64,000 nucleotides of DNA, from the NCBI RefSeq assembly GCF_012641475.1, contig NZ_JABAIL010000005.1:186001-250000 (forward strand), read 5' to 3'. This DNA comes from Flammeovirga agarivorans (lineage in GTDB: Bacteria > Bacteroidota > Bacteroidia > Cytophagales > Flammeovirgaceae). This document shows, piece after piece, positions 9,576-18,332 of this stretch. Numbering within the stretch: position 1 is the stretch's first letter; every line of letters begins with the position of its first letter. The notes beneath the pieces were generated by a model that worked only from the letters and a program-made list of their open reading frames with translations, was not told the DNA's origin and searched no databases. Made by a program: the position numbers and the translations under genes.

Positions 9576-11519
9576 ATGCTTATTCAACCAGGTGAACTCC
9601 TAGCGAAAATAGACGCACCAAGTGATTTGCGAAAACTTCCTCTTGATAAACTTTATCAAGTGTGTGAAGAGTTACGTGAGTTTATCATAGATAATGTTTC
9701 TATCTATGGTGGTCACTTCGGAGCAAGTCTTGGAGTTACTGAGCTTTCTGTAGCTTTACATTATGTATATAATACTCCATATGATCGCATCGTTTGGGAT
9801 GTTGGTCATCAGGCGTATAACCATAAAATACTAACAGGAAGAAGAGATGATTTTCATACCAACCGTCAGTATGGTGGACTTTCAGGGTTCCCTAAAAGAG
9901 ACGAAAGTGAGTATGATACATTTGGTGTAGGTCACTCTTCTACATCTATCAGTGCTGCTTTGGGTATGGCGATTGCTTCCAAAGAAAAAGGCGAACATGA
10001 TAGAATGCACATTGCTGTGATAGGTGATGGCTCCATGACTGCAGGTATGGCTTTTGAAGCCATGAATCACGCAGGAGCATCAGATGCAAACATTCTAATT
10101 ATCTTAAATGATAATAGAATGGCCATTGATCCTAACCAAGGAGCATTGAAAGACTATCTTACTGATATTACTACCTCTCCTATGTATAATAAATTGAGAG
10201 AGGAAGTATGGAACATGTTGGGAAAAGTAAAGAAAATTGGCCCACATGCTCAACAAGCAGTATCTGCAGCAGAAAATGCTTTAAAATCAGCATTATTAGA
10301 GCAAAGTAATTTATTCGAAGCATTAGGTCTTCGTTATTTTGGCCCGGTAGATGGTCATGACATCAACCATTTGGTTCATGTTTTAGATGATCTGAAAAAT
10401 ATACCAGGACCAAAAATTCTCCATGCTGTTACTGTAAAAGGTAAAGGATATGCATTAGCAGAAAAAGATCAGACCAAATGGCATGCACCTGGTAAGTTTG
10501 ATAAACTTACTGGAGAGATAAAGAAAAAAGTATATACCACTCCACAGCCTCCAAAATATCAAGTAGTCTTTGGCGAGACTATCTTAGAGATGGCTAGAGA
10601 GAACGATAAAATTATGGGTATTACACCTGCAATGCCTTCAGGAAGTTCATTAAATATCATGATGAAAGAAATGCCTGATAGAGCTATTGATGTAGGTATT
10701 GCTGAACAACATGCTGTCACATTTGCGGCAGGTTTAGCAGCAGAAGGTATGATTCCTTTCTGTAATATCTATTCCTCTTTCATGCAAAGAGCATATGATC
10801 AAGTGATCCATGATGCTTGTATCCAAAATCTTCCTGTAATTTTCACTTTAGATAGAGCAGGTTTTGCAGGAGCAGATGGAGCAACACACCATGGAGCTTA
10901 CGATATTGCTTTTATGCGTTGTATACCAAACTTGGTAGTCGCAGCACCTATGAATGAAGCTGAACTTCGTCATTTAATGAAGACAGCAGTAGATCATAGA
11001 ACTTCACCTTTCTGTATCAGATACCCAAGAGGTCAGGGTGTGATGCCAGAGTGGAGAGTGCCTATGGAAAATATTGAAGTAGGTAAAGGCCGTAAAATTC
11101 AAGATGGTGAAGAAGTAGCGATTCTTACTTTTGGACACATTGGTAATTACGTTGTTCAATTAAGAGATAGATTCCAAGCTGCCGGATTGAACCCTGCCCA
11201 TTACGATATGCGTTTTGTAAAGCCACTAGACGAGGAAATGCTCGAAGAAGTCTTTGCTAAATTTGATAAGGTAATAACTATTGAAGATGGTTGTCTTCAA
11301 GGTGGTTTTGGATCTGCAATCTTAGAGTGGGTAATGGATCGTCAGATCATGAATAAGAAAGTTGTTCGATTAGGTATTCCTGATACTATTATCGAACATG
11401 GTGAACAAATTGAATTACAAGCTGAAGCAGGTTTCGACCACGAAGGAATCTTCAATGCAGTAGTCAATTTATCAGAGAAAGTGAAAAAATCCGTAGATGT
11501 TTTAGAAAAAAGTAAGTAA
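9576..11519 (+). CDS. dxs: 1-deoxy-D-xylulose-5-phosphate synthase
   Basis: DXS condenses pyruvate and glyceraldehyde 3-phosphate to 1-deoxyxylulose 5-phosphate, the entry step of the MEP isoprenoid pathway (also feeding thiamine and pyridoxal synthesis). The 647-residue protein carries the TPP-binding GDGSMTAG...NDN motif (about 149-180), the N-terminal GGHFGASLGVTEL segment and the transketolase-like pyrimidine domain with DVGIAEQHAVTFAAGLA. The C-terminal domain is intact. Its start follows a roughly 200-base structured leader. A strong terminator at 11551 ends the unit, so it is probably monocistronic. Confidence 0.96.
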   Translation: MLIQPGELLAKIDAPSDLRKLPLDKLYQVCEELREFIIDNVSIYGGHFGASLGVTELSVALHYVYNTPYDRIVWDVGHQAYNHKILTGRRDDFHTNRQYGGLSGFPKRDESEYDTFGVGHSSTSISAALGMAIASKEKGEHDRMHIAVIGDGSMTAGMAFEAMNHAGASDANILIILNDNRMAIDPNQGALKDYLTDITTSPMYNKLREEVWNMLGKVKKIGPHAQQAVSAAENALKSALLEQSNLFEALGLRYFGPVDGHDINHLVHVLDDLKNIPGPKILHAVTVKGKGYALAEKDQTKWHAPGKFDKLTGEIKKKVYTTPQPPKYQVVFGETILEMARENDKIMGITPAMPSGSSLNIMMKEMPDRAIDVGIAEQHAVTFAAGLAAEGMIPFCNIYSSFMQRAYDQVIHDACIQNLPVIFTLDRAGFAGADGATHHGAYDIAFMRCIPNLVVAAPMNEAELRHLMKTAVDHRTSPFCIRYPRGQGVMPEWRVPMENIEVGKGRKIQDGEEVAILTFGHIGNYVVQLRDRFQAAGLNPAHYDMRFVKPLDEEMLEEVFAKFDKVITIEDGCLQGGFGSAILEWVMDRQIMNKKVVRLGIPDTIIEHGEQIELQAEAGFDHEGIFNAVVNLSEKVKKSVDVLEKSK

Positions 11520-11550
11520 GAAATATCTATTGAGGCAATATTTTTGAAGT

Positions 11551-11594
11551 AAGGACTGTTTTAAAAGCATAGCTTTTAGCAGTCCTTATTTTTT
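11551..11594 (+). terminator. Terminator after dxs
   Basis: AAGGACTG pairs with CAGTCCTT, with an inner TAAAAGC / GCTTTTA stem, followed by ATTTTTTT. It closes the dxs unit ahead of the sensor gene. Confidence 0.85.
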
Positions 11595-11624
11595 TGAGGA
11601 TAGATTTAACAAGATAATTTCATT

Positions 11625-13424
11625 ATGATATTTCACAAGACTGTTCGTTTCCGACTCCTCGTGTTATTTATAATTAACACTACATTACTCCTGTTTACAT
11701 TAGGAGCAGTGTTTTTTGGTACACGATCTTTGATCGAAACAAATAGTCTTTCTGAACAATTCGGATCATGTAGTTCAATTTATACCGAATCGGAAATATA
11801 TTTTAAGAATTTCCTATTGGAAGATTTATCAAGTAGTGATTTCTATAAAAATAGAAAGAGTACAAATACCTCTCGTTCAGTACACCTACTTGACTCTGCT
11901 CTTTTCACTGTAGAAGAAGTGAGGAAAAAGATGGAGTCACTTAATGACCCTAGAGCAAAAGAGATAGAATTACTCCGTTCTGATCTTGAATTGTTAAAAG
12001 CTGAGCAAGACTTCCTAATGCGAAAGTTCCTAGATCTAGGATATAAAGATTGGGGCATGATCGGAAATATGAGGTCTAAAGTACATAAAATTGAAAATTC
12101 TGAAATCGATCTCAATCAAGGGCTTTTACTAACAATGAGAAGAAACGAAAAAGACTTTCTTCTTAGAGGAGACTCAAAATACTTAAGAATGTTTGATGAA
12201 AGTGTCGAAGATTTTGAAGCACACATTGTTCAATTGTACCAAGATTCAAAAAAGGAAGCATTAAGCGAGCAGGATGTAAGAGAGTTAAGAGCGAGTTTGG
12301 CAGGGTATCAGTTTGGCATGCACAAAGTGGTAGACCTTATGAAGGTGATTGGTAAAGGACAAAGTGCTGGTTTAATGAAGTCGGTATCAGACCTGCAAGA
12401 AAAGATCAATTCTCGATTATTAAACCTTTCTGAGAATATTTCATCTTCTAATGAAGAATACCTAAGATGGATGTTGGGGTTATTTGTTGTCATCTTTGTG
12501 ATACAATCAATTATTCTATCTTGGTTCGTTTTTAATTTCTCAAGAATTCTAGAAAAGAGATTCACATTTATGCAGTTGATTTCTGGTAAACTTTCAAAAG
12601 GTGAATCATTAACGAAAATAAAGAAAGAAGAAGTAGAGGAATATGATGAAATCTCTGATATCTCCACTCACTTCTACGAAATAGATGAACAATTAAACGC
12701 TGCTCATAACTTTTCAGTAAAAGTTGGAAATGGCGAAATAGATGTTCAATATGAAAAGAAATTTGAAACAACTCCTTTAGCCAAAGATTTATTAAAGATG
12801 AGGAATCGATTTAAGGCGGTTCAGGAGTTAGAACATAAACGTAATTGGGTGACAAATGGTATGGCGAAATTCTCCCAATTACTAAGAGATAAACTAGATT
12901 CTGATTCAGAGTGGTATGATAACCTTCTAAGAAATATCATGCACTATGTTGATGCTAGTCAAGGTACCTTTATTCTTATAAAAGATGATTTAGGAAAAGA
13001 GCCTGTATTAGATCTAGTCGCTTTATATGCTTACGATAAAAAGCGTTACGAAAATAGACAGTTCGATGTTGAAACAGGTTTATTGGGACAAGTATATAAA
13101 GAAAAGCAAATGGTATACATTGAAGATGTACCTAGTGATTATGTCAATATCACTTCTGGTATGGGTGGAGCTAAACCAAAATGTCTTATCATCTTGCCTC
13201 TTATTTATGCTGATAAAATGTATGGAATATTGGAAATTTCTTCTTTCAATACTTTCGATGAGTATCAGGTAAGCTTCTTAGAAAACCTATCAGAAATCAT
13301 TGCTTCAAGTATTGCCGATATGAATACTTCGAGAGTAGTAATTAAGATGGAAGAAAAGTTAATGGAGCAAAAAGAGAGAATTAGAGAACTCGAATCCATT
13401 ATTAATGAAGGAGTTGAGAATTAA
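11625..13424 (+). CDS. Membrane sensor protein with HBM-like and GAF domains, no output domain
   Basis: A 599-residue membrane protein. TM1 is at about 10-32. A long helical extracytoplasmic domain (33-280) contains MRRNEKDFLLRGDSKYL, characteristic of helical bimodular (HBM) ligand-binding domains of chemoreceptors. TM2 is at about 284-306. A HAMP-like helical region (about 307-410), a GAF domain (about 430-570) and a charged C-terminal coiled coil (575-599) follow. No histidine kinase, GGDEF, phosphatase or methyl-accepting output domain is present, and the reading frame ends cleanly. It sits alone between two terminators. It may act by contacting a partner through the coiled coil; the ligand is unknown. 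Confidence 0.75.
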   Translation: MIFHKTVRFRLLVLFIINTTLLLFTLGAVFFGTRSLIETNSLSEQFGSCSSIYTESEIYFKNFLLEDLSSSDFYKNRKSTNTSRSVHLLDSALFTVEEVRKKMESLNDPRAKEIELLRSDLELLKAEQDFLMRKFLDLGYKDWGMIGNMRSKVHKIENSEIDLNQGLLLTMRRNEKDFLLRGDSKYLRMFDESVEDFEAHIVQLYQDSKKEALSEQDVRELRASLAGYQFGMHKVVDLMKVIGKGQSAGLMKSVSDLQEKINSRLLNLSENISSSNEEYLRWMLGLFVVIFVIQSIILSWFVFNFSRILEKRFTFMQLISGKLSKGESLTKIKKEEVEEYDEISDISTHFYEIDEQLNAAHNFSVKVGNGEIDVQYEKKFETTPLAKDLLKMRNRFKAVQELEHKRNWVTNGMAKFSQLLRDKLDSDSEWYDNLLRNIMHYVDASQGTFILIKDDLGKEPVLDLVALYAYDKKRYENRQFDVETGLLGQVYKEKQMVYIEDVPSDYVNITSGMGGAKPKCLIILPLIYADKMYGILEISSFNTFDEYQVSFLENLSEIIASSIADMNTSRVVIKMEEKLMEQKERIRELESIINEGVEN

Positions 13425-13470
13425 GATATTTTTCTAAGATTATAACAAAAATTTAATCATTAATATTTAA

Positions 13471-13516
13471 GGATGTGAATACTTACTTACCAAAAGTTGT
13501 ATTCACATCCCTTTTT
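13471..13516 (+). terminator. Terminator after the HBM-GAF sensor
   Basis: Perfect 12-base stem GGATGTGAATAC / GTATTCACATCC with a 16-base loop, followed by CTTTTTG. Confidence 0.85.
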
Positions 13517-13589
13517 GTTAGTTTTACTGCCAACAATTATTTAACGAGGAATATCCTTTATGACATTGAAGTCTTATTAACAAATAACT

Positions 13590-15029
13590 ATGAGTTCACA
13601 ACAGAAACAACCTTCATTATTGGAATCTATTATACCAATTATCTTTCTGGTGATACTATTAGGTGCTAACGTAATGGTATTTGGAGATGACGGATTAGCA
13701 GGTTCGAATCAAATTGCTCTTTTATTAGCTACTGCTGTCGTTGGAATAATCGCATTTTTTAGATTAAAAATGTCGTTTGATACATTGATGAATGGAGTCG
13801 TCGATAGTATTAGTGCAGCGATGTCTTCTATTTTAATTCTATTAATGATTGGAGCTTTATCAGGAGCTTGGTTATTAAGTGGAATTGTACCCGCAATGGT
13901 CTATTATGGTCTTCAAATCCTAAATCCAACAATATTTTTGGTAGCAACAGTAATTATCTGTGCTATTGTTTCAGTAGCCACAGGATCATCTTGGTCTACA
14001 ATTGCTACTGTTGGTATTGCATTATTGGGTATCGGTAAAGCATTGGGCATGCCAGAAGGGTTAGTAGCTGGTGCTATTATCTCTGGAGCATATTTTGGCG
14101 ATAAGATGTCACCATTATCAGATACAACAAACCTTGCTCCTGCTGTAGCTGGAACAGACTTGTTTACACATATCAGATACATGGTGTATACAACCTTACC
14201 GTCGTTTACTATTGCATCGATCTTATTTTTGATTATTGGTTTCGGCTATGACTCAGAAATTTCACAAGATAATGTGAAATCTGTATTAGTCGCTTTAGAT
14301 AAAGCATTTTATATTTCACCTGTTCTTTTTGTTGTACCTGCAATCGTAGTATTTATGATTATAAAGAAGGTACCAGCATTGCCAGCATTATTTGTTGGTA
14401 CGCTTACAGGAGCTATTATTGGTATTTTCCTTCAACCAACAGCAGTGACAGTTATCGCAGGTGGTGAAACAGGATGGCAAGCAACATACATGGTATTTAT
14501 GAAAGCAATGTATGAAGGATTCTCAATTGAATCAGATAATCAGATTGTTTCTGAGTTGTTAGGATCAAGTGGTATGGCCGGGATGTTAGGAACAATTTGG
14601 CTTATTATCGTAGCCATGGGATTTGGTGGAGCAATGGAAGTTACAGGAATGCTAGAAAAGATTACTTCTACTATTATTAAGAATGTAACAAGCGAAACGG
14701 GTTTGTTTGCATCAGTGGCAGGTACTTGTATTTTCTTTAATACTACAGCTTCTGATCAATACCTTTCTATCGTTGTACCTGGTAAAATGTATGCCGAAGC
14801 TTTTAAAGAAAAAGGACTAGCTCCAGAAAACTTAAGTAGAACTTTAGAAGATACAGCAACGGTTACTTCTGTACTTGTACCATGGAACACTTGTGGTGTA
14901 GCACAATCATCAGTTTTAGGTGTAGCAACAATGGCTTACTTACCTTATTGTTTCTTCAATCTTTTAAGTCCTATTATGACTGTATTGTTTGCGGCATTTA
15001 AGATAAAAATAAAGAGAATCTCTAAGTAG
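13590..15029 (+). CDS. nhaC: Na+/H+ antiporter, NhaC family
   Basis: A 479-residue polytopic inner-membrane protein of the NhaC family (PF03553), exchanging cytoplasmic Na+ (or a carboxylate) for protons. About 11-12 hydrophobic segments are visible. The family core is the stretch TGSSWSTIATVGIALLGIG (about 131-149) followed by GAYFGDKMSPLSDTTNLAPA (about 171-190). The second half contains FFNTTASDQYLSIVVPGKM (about 383-401). It is flanked by perfect terminators and so is monocistronic. Some NhaC homologues exchange malate and lactate, but the most direct reading for a marine-type organism is sodium extrusion. Confidence 0.9.
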   Translation: MSSQQKQPSLLESIIPIIFLVILLGANVMVFGDDGLAGSNQIALLLATAVVGIIAFFRLKMSFDTLMNGVVDSISAAMSSILILLMIGALSGAWLLSGIVPAMVYYGLQILNPTIFLVATVIICAIVSVATGSSWSTIATVGIALLGIGKALGMPEGLVAGAIISGAYFGDKMSPLSDTTNLAPAVAGTDLFTHIRYMVYTTLPSFTIASILFLIIGFGYDSEISQDNVKSVLVALDKAFYISPVLFVVPAIVVFMIIKKVPALPALFVGTLTGAIIGIFLQPTAVTVIAGGETGWQATYMVFMKAMYEGFSIESDNQIVSELLGSSGMAGMLGTIWLIIVAMGFGGAMEVTGMLEKITSTIIKNVTSETGLFASVAGTCIFFNTTASDQYLSIVVPGKMYAEAFKEKGLAPENLSRTLEDTATVTSVLVPWNTCGVAQSSVLGVATMAYLPYCFFNLLSPIMTVLFAAFKIKIKRISK

Positions 15030-15071
15030 AATGAAAAGTTCCTATTAACATTTTACTGAAAGACACTTAAG

Positions 15072-15103
15072 AAGTACTCCTAAATTGAGGAGTACTTTTT
15101 TTT
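15072..15103 (+). terminator. Terminator after nhaC
   Basis: Perfect 10-base stem AAGTACTCCT / AGGAGTACTT, six-base loop, followed by a run of T. Confidence 0.9.
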
Positions 15104-15221
15104 GCCTCTAACATTTTAAAACATAACAAAGCCTACATAGTAAAATCACGTTTTTAACGTAATTTTAGGGTCTAAAATGGTATTTATTTAATATTTGTAA
15201 ATAAAAATTCATAGAAAGTGT

Positions 15222-15360
15222 TTGTATTAATAAACTTTTTATTACATTTACATCAGATAAGACATTAAAGATTAAAAAACATTAAACGTTTTTGATTGAT
15301 AATGGGTTAATAAAATTAGGTTTAACAGGAAAGAGCTCGCTGCTTCAGCTAGCTTTTTTT
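15222..15360 (+). ncRNA. Candidate small RNA (promoter motif plus orphan terminator)
   Basis: Inside the 699-base gap between nhaC and the TolQ-like gene lies a hairpin AGCT-c-GCTG-CTT-CAGC-t-AGCT (15334-15354) followed by seven T, with no ORF in front of it. Upstream, TTTG (15221-15224) and TACATTTA (15244-15251) are 19 bases apart, close to the Bacteroidota TTTG / TAnnTTTG promoter. Together they would give a transcript of roughly 100 bases starting near 15258. The terminator is visible; the promoter has one mismatch in the -7 box; expression is inferred. Confidence 0.35.
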
Positions 15361-15728
15361 GTTTTTATAGGGTTTTGTGTTCTAATCTTCTTGATAAATT
15401 TTGGATTACACTAAAAACGTTAAATCAATATCTTATCAAAAATCATTTTTAAGTGATGTAACTCTTTTGTTCTCTATCAAAAAAAATATTGACCCAAAGA
15501 GATTTTTGTTTTATAGCTATTTCATAACAAAGTATCGATGAATGGATTGAATTTGTAGACGGTTCATCAAAATAGGACTACTTTCAAATCATCTCTTGCC
15601 TCTTACATCACTTATCTTTTAAAACGTATTGAATTTCCTTCATTACCTCATATATATCGATATATTATTTTTACAATCGATCTACCAAGTAGGTTTGAGT
15701 TATTCATTAATCATTAAACAATTGAGTT
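15361..15728. other. Intergenic region before the TolQ-like gene
   Basis: AT-rich sequence with no credible ORF. The only structure I see is a perfect 14-base palindrome ATATATCGATATAT at 15652-15665, about 65 bases before the next start codon. It could be an operator or simply a product of AT richness. Confidence 0.3.
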
Positions 15729-16097
15729 ATGAGTATTTCAGAGTTATATTATTGGGGTGGTCTTGAGTTTATGAATACCATTTCCATCATAGGTATTATC
15801 ATGGTGGTTTTTATGGTAATGAGAATCATGAAAGTATCGACTAGTATTTTTTCACCTGCAAAGTCTTTAAATCTTATGAAAGAGGCAGGGACGTTAGCTT
15901 TGGTCATTGGTGTTTTAGGACAGATCATTGGTTTATTTAGTGCAATGATGGCCATTGAAAGTGCAGGTGGTGTTTCTATGGAAGTATTAGCTGCAGGTAT
16001 CAAGGTTTCAACAATAACAACATTGTATGGTTTCTTGGTGTTTGTAATTAGTAGACTGGCTTCACTAATTATTCAAGCTACAGCAAAATCAGAATAA
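15729..16097 (+). CDS. Small MotA/TolQ/ExbB-like membrane protein
   Basis: A 122-residue protein with three hydrophobic segments (about 14-33, 56-76 and 89-115). The segment LVIGVLGQIIGLFSAM and the following GIKVSTITTLYGFLVFVISRL resemble the conserved two-helix core of the MotA/TolQ/ExbB proton-channel family. It is much shorter than ExbB (about 230 residues), lacking the long cytoplasmic loop. No ExbD/TolR partner is adjacent, and terminators bracket it. It may be a family relative or a minimal channel subunit. Confidence 0.6.
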   Translation: MSISELYYWGGLEFMNTISIIGIIMVVFMVMRIMKVSTSIFSPAKSLNLMKEAGTLALVIGVLGQIIGLFSAMMAIESAGGVSMEVLAAGIKVSTITTLYGFLVFVISRLASLIIQATAKSE

Positions 16098-16102
16098 AAT
16101 AT

Positions 16103-16139
16103 AAAGGCTCACTCTTTTAAGAAGGGTGAGCCTTTAATT
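16103..16139. terminator. Bidirectional terminator, TolQ-like gene / rRNA methyltransferase
   Basis: A 14-pair stem beginning AAAGGCTCAC / GTGAGCCTTT, with T-rich flanks on both strands, between convergent genes. Confidence 0.8.
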
Positions 16140-16142
16140 TAT

Positions 16143-17555
16143 TTATACATCCTTTCTCAGTCGAAGTTCTGATGGATAATAGTTGTTTAATCGATTTGGT
16201 AAAGCTTTTACCCAACCTAAGGCTAAACCTTTGTAGGTGATAATTGCCCAACCCTTTACTCCTTGAATAGACTTGATACTCATTTCTTGTTTCTTCAGGA
16301 AGTTGATTGCATCTCTATATTCTACTTCTTGTCTTGGAAGTGATTTTGCGACAATATTAGAAACAGCTAATTCATGATCAGGTATTAATTGATTATTCTT
16401 TTTGTTGAATTTTCCCATCTTAATACCTTGATGTCTTACCTTTTGAGATACCTTCATGATTTTGAAATCTTGAACCATATGGGATGGAATGGCGAAAACG
16501 TCTTCTCTTTCATCTTGATAGAATTCGTAATCTTTTCCATTCTCCAACCATTTTCTTAAGTCTTCTGCTTCTCGTTTTCTCACCATGAAAACACCTTTCA
16601 TTTTTTTAGGAGAAACACTAAACTTTTGAGTACGGGAAGGTTCACCTTTCTTCATAAAAGCAGCTAAAAATAACCCCTCTCCTTTTGTTTTATGGAAGAT
16701 GAAACGATATCCTGTTGCTTTCTCACCATCCTTTTCTACCTCTATCTTAGTAATACCCCATTCTGGGTCAAAGTCAATATCTAAAGGCTCAAATTCTCCT
16801 GTTTCAAGGATTTGTTCAATGCGTCTTTCATTTTCTTCAGGAGCAAAAGTACATGTACTATAAATATATAAACCACCTTGTTTCAATGCAGATGGTATAT
16901 GATTTACAATATCTGTCTGAATAGAAGCACAAGAATCAATAAGTGATGGTGACCACAGCTCTGAAGCTTTAGGGTCTTTTCTAAACATACCTTCTCCTGA
17001 GCAAGGTGCGTCAGTAACGATGACATCGAAATATTCTTTTAAAGGAGCAAAACTCTCTGCATAATTACCAGTGACAATAGTATTGGGGTTACCCCAACGA
17101 ACAAGGTTATCAATCAGAGGCAAAGAACGCTTACCAACGATCTCATTCGAAACCAAAAGACTTTTTTCAGTAATTAATGAATTGATCAGTGTACTTTTCC
17201 CTCCTGGAGCCGCACATAAGTCCAATACTTTTATATCCTCTTCTAGAGGAGCATATTGTTTTAAAGCTTTCCACAAAAACATAGAAGAAGCTTCTTGTAC
17301 ATAATAAGCTCCAGCAAAAATTAAAGGGTCTTCGGCAAAAGAAGGTCTTTTTGCAATATATTTTGCTTCATCACACCAAGGTACAGGTGTAGTGTCTGAG
17401 AACTCAATATCAGCAGGCTTAAATGGGTTTACTCTATAGGAAACAGGTACACTTCCATCTATTGCTGTATTGAACGCTTCAAAGTCTTCAGGAGAAAGTT
17501 GTCCTTTTAGACGTTCAGTGAATTTCTTTGGTAACTTTTCAGATCTATTCGACAT
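16143..17555 (-). CDS. NOL1/NOP2/Sun-type rRNA m5C methyltransferase (RsmF-like)
   Basis: A 470-residue SAM-dependent RNA cytosine-5 methyltransferase. The Rossmann motif LDLCAAPGGKSTLI (about 110-123) binds SAM. The two catalytic cysteines lie in DAPCSGEGMF (about 181-190) and YSTCTFAPEENE (about 230-241), the arrangement specific to the NOL1/NOP2/Sun family. The C-terminal third resembles the RNA-binding extension of RsmF (YebU), which methylates 16S rRNA C1407 in E. coli. Family is firm; the exact target base is inferred from length and domain order. It converges on the TolQ-like gene and is divergent from rpsO. Confidence 0.88.
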   Translation of the reverse strand: MSNRSEKLPKKFTERLKGQLSPEDFEAFNTAIDGSVPVSYRVNPFKPADIEFSDTTPVPWCDEAKYIAKRPSFAEDPLIFAGAYYVQEASSMFLWKALKQYAPLEEDIKVLDLCAAPGGKSTLINSLITEKSLLVSNEIVGKRSLPLIDNLVRWGNPNTIVTGNYAESFAPLKEYFDVIVTDAPCSGEGMFRKDPKASELWSPSLIDSCASIQTDIVNHIPSALKQGGLYIYSTCTFAPEENERRIEQILETGEFEPLDIDFDPEWGITKIEVEKDGEKATGYRFIFHKTKGEGLFLAAFMKKGEPSRTQKFSVSPKKMKGVFMVRKREAEDLRKWLENGKDYEFYQDEREDVFAIPSHMVQDFKIMKVSQKVRHQGIKMGKFNKKNNQLIPDHELAVSNIVAKSLPRQEVEYRDAINFLKKQEMSIKSIQGVKGWAIITYKGLALGWVKALPNRLNNYYPSELRLRKDV

Positions 17556-17642
17556 ATTCCGAGGTGTTTAATGATCATCATACTGATTCAGAATACGAAT
17601 ATTGTGTTTTTTCGTTAATGAATACTGATATGTTGAATATTA

Positions 17643-17674
17643 TTCGGATTTTTTCTAAAAGATACTTAGTTTTG
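17643..17674 (+). promoter_or_regulatory. Candidate rpsO promoter
   Basis: A perfect Bacteroidota -7 box TAGTTTTG at 17667-17674 with TTCG (one mismatch to TTTG) 20 bases upstream at 17643-17646. It predicts a start near 17680 and a leader of about 125 bases before rpsO. Confidence 0.5.
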
Positions 17675-17723
17675 CACCCTGAAAATTTTATGTATCATTC
17701 GAAATACTACGGATTGAGTGTTA

Positions 17724-17763
17724 CTGATTTCGGCACGCGGTAATCGCTGCCAAGAGGGATCAG
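17724..17763 (+). promoter_or_regulatory. rpsO leader stem-loop, possible S15 autoregulatory site
   Basis: CTGAT (17724-17728) pairs with ATCAG (17759-17763). Inside, GGCA (17732-17735) pairs with TGCC (17748-17751) and GCG (17737-17739) with CGC (17745-17747), leaving one bulged C. The structure lies 42-82 bases before the rpsO start, between the candidate promoter and the gene. S15 represses its own mRNA in several bacteria through unrelated leader folds. The fold is seen; its function is inferred. Confidence 0.4.
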
Positions 17764-17805
17764 CATCGTGAAATTCAAGTTTTTTCGCAAAACTAATTTG
17801 TGGTT

Positions 17806-18081
17806 ATGGATTATTTAAGCCCTGAGTACAAGAAAGAGATCTTTGCTAAGCATAGTAAAGGTGGAGAAGGTGACACTGGTTCACCAGAAGCGCAAATCGC
17901 TTTATTTACTAAGCGTATTGCACACTTAACTGAGCATTTAAAGCAAAACAAGAAAGATCACGCATCTCGTCTAGGTTTGATGAAATTAGTAGGTAAGCGT
18001 CGTTCGATGCTTGACTATGTTGCTAAAAAAGACATCAACCGTTACAGAGCAATCATTAAAGAACTTGGAATCAGAAAGTAA
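17806..18081 (+). CDS. rpsO: 30S ribosomal protein S15
   Basis: S15 binds the central domain of 16S rRNA at the h20-h22 junction early in 30S assembly. The family core is plain: [24 protein letters not shown] (about 23-46) and the C-terminal [17 protein letters not shown] segment that contacts rRNA. I start at ATG 17806 (91 residues) rather than at the GTG six bases earlier, because S15 proteins have a short N-terminus. A terminator lies between it and pnp, but the rpsO-pnp order is the classical bacterial arrangement. Confidence 0.95.
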   Translation: MDYLSPEYKKEIFAKHSKGGEGDTGSPEAQIALFTKRIAHLTEHLKQNKKDHASRLGLMKLVGKRRSMLDYVAKKDINRYRAIIKELGIRK

Positions 18082-18107
18082 TTTTTCTGGTTACAAAGTA
18101 CCACTCA

Positions 18108-18136
18108 GGGGATTCCATTTTTGGAATTCCCTTTTT
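18108..18136 (+). terminator. Terminator or attenuator between rpsO and pnp
   Basis: GGGGATTCCA / TGGAATTCCC (one G-T pair), four-base loop, then five T. It may allow partial readthrough into pnp. Confidence 0.75.
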
Positions 18137-18262
18137 GCGTATAATCCCTTCATAAATTTTCACTGAAAAATGGAAATAAAAGGAGGAAAAATGATTAATC
18201 CGCGAAAAATTCACTAAATTTTTGAGTTAGAAAAAGAAAGCTTTTACTAGCCGAATTTTGAC

Positions 18263-18294
18263 AGCAGGTAGGACGTGATCCTTAAATATCTGCT
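18263..18294 (+). promoter_or_regulatory. pnp leader hairpin
   Basis: AGCAGGTA (18263-18270) pairs with TATCTGCT (18287-18294) with one G-T pair, and GGA (18271-18273) with TCC (18279-18281) inside. It lies 39 bases upstream of the pnp start. E. coli pnp is autoregulated through cleavage of a leader hairpin. A similar role here is inferred from position. Confidence 0.4.
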
Positions 18295-18332
18295 TTATGA
18301 TGTAGAAAAGAACAAAACACAACACAATTACG

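Noticed and set aside
13475-13669. 64-codon ORF before nhaC
   Set aside because: It starts inside the sensor terminator and overlaps the first 80 bases of nhaC in another frame.
17528-17743. 71-codon plus-strand ORF upstream of rpsO
   Set aside because: It overlaps the start of the methyltransferase gene, the rpsO promoter and the leader hairpin, and has no coding character.
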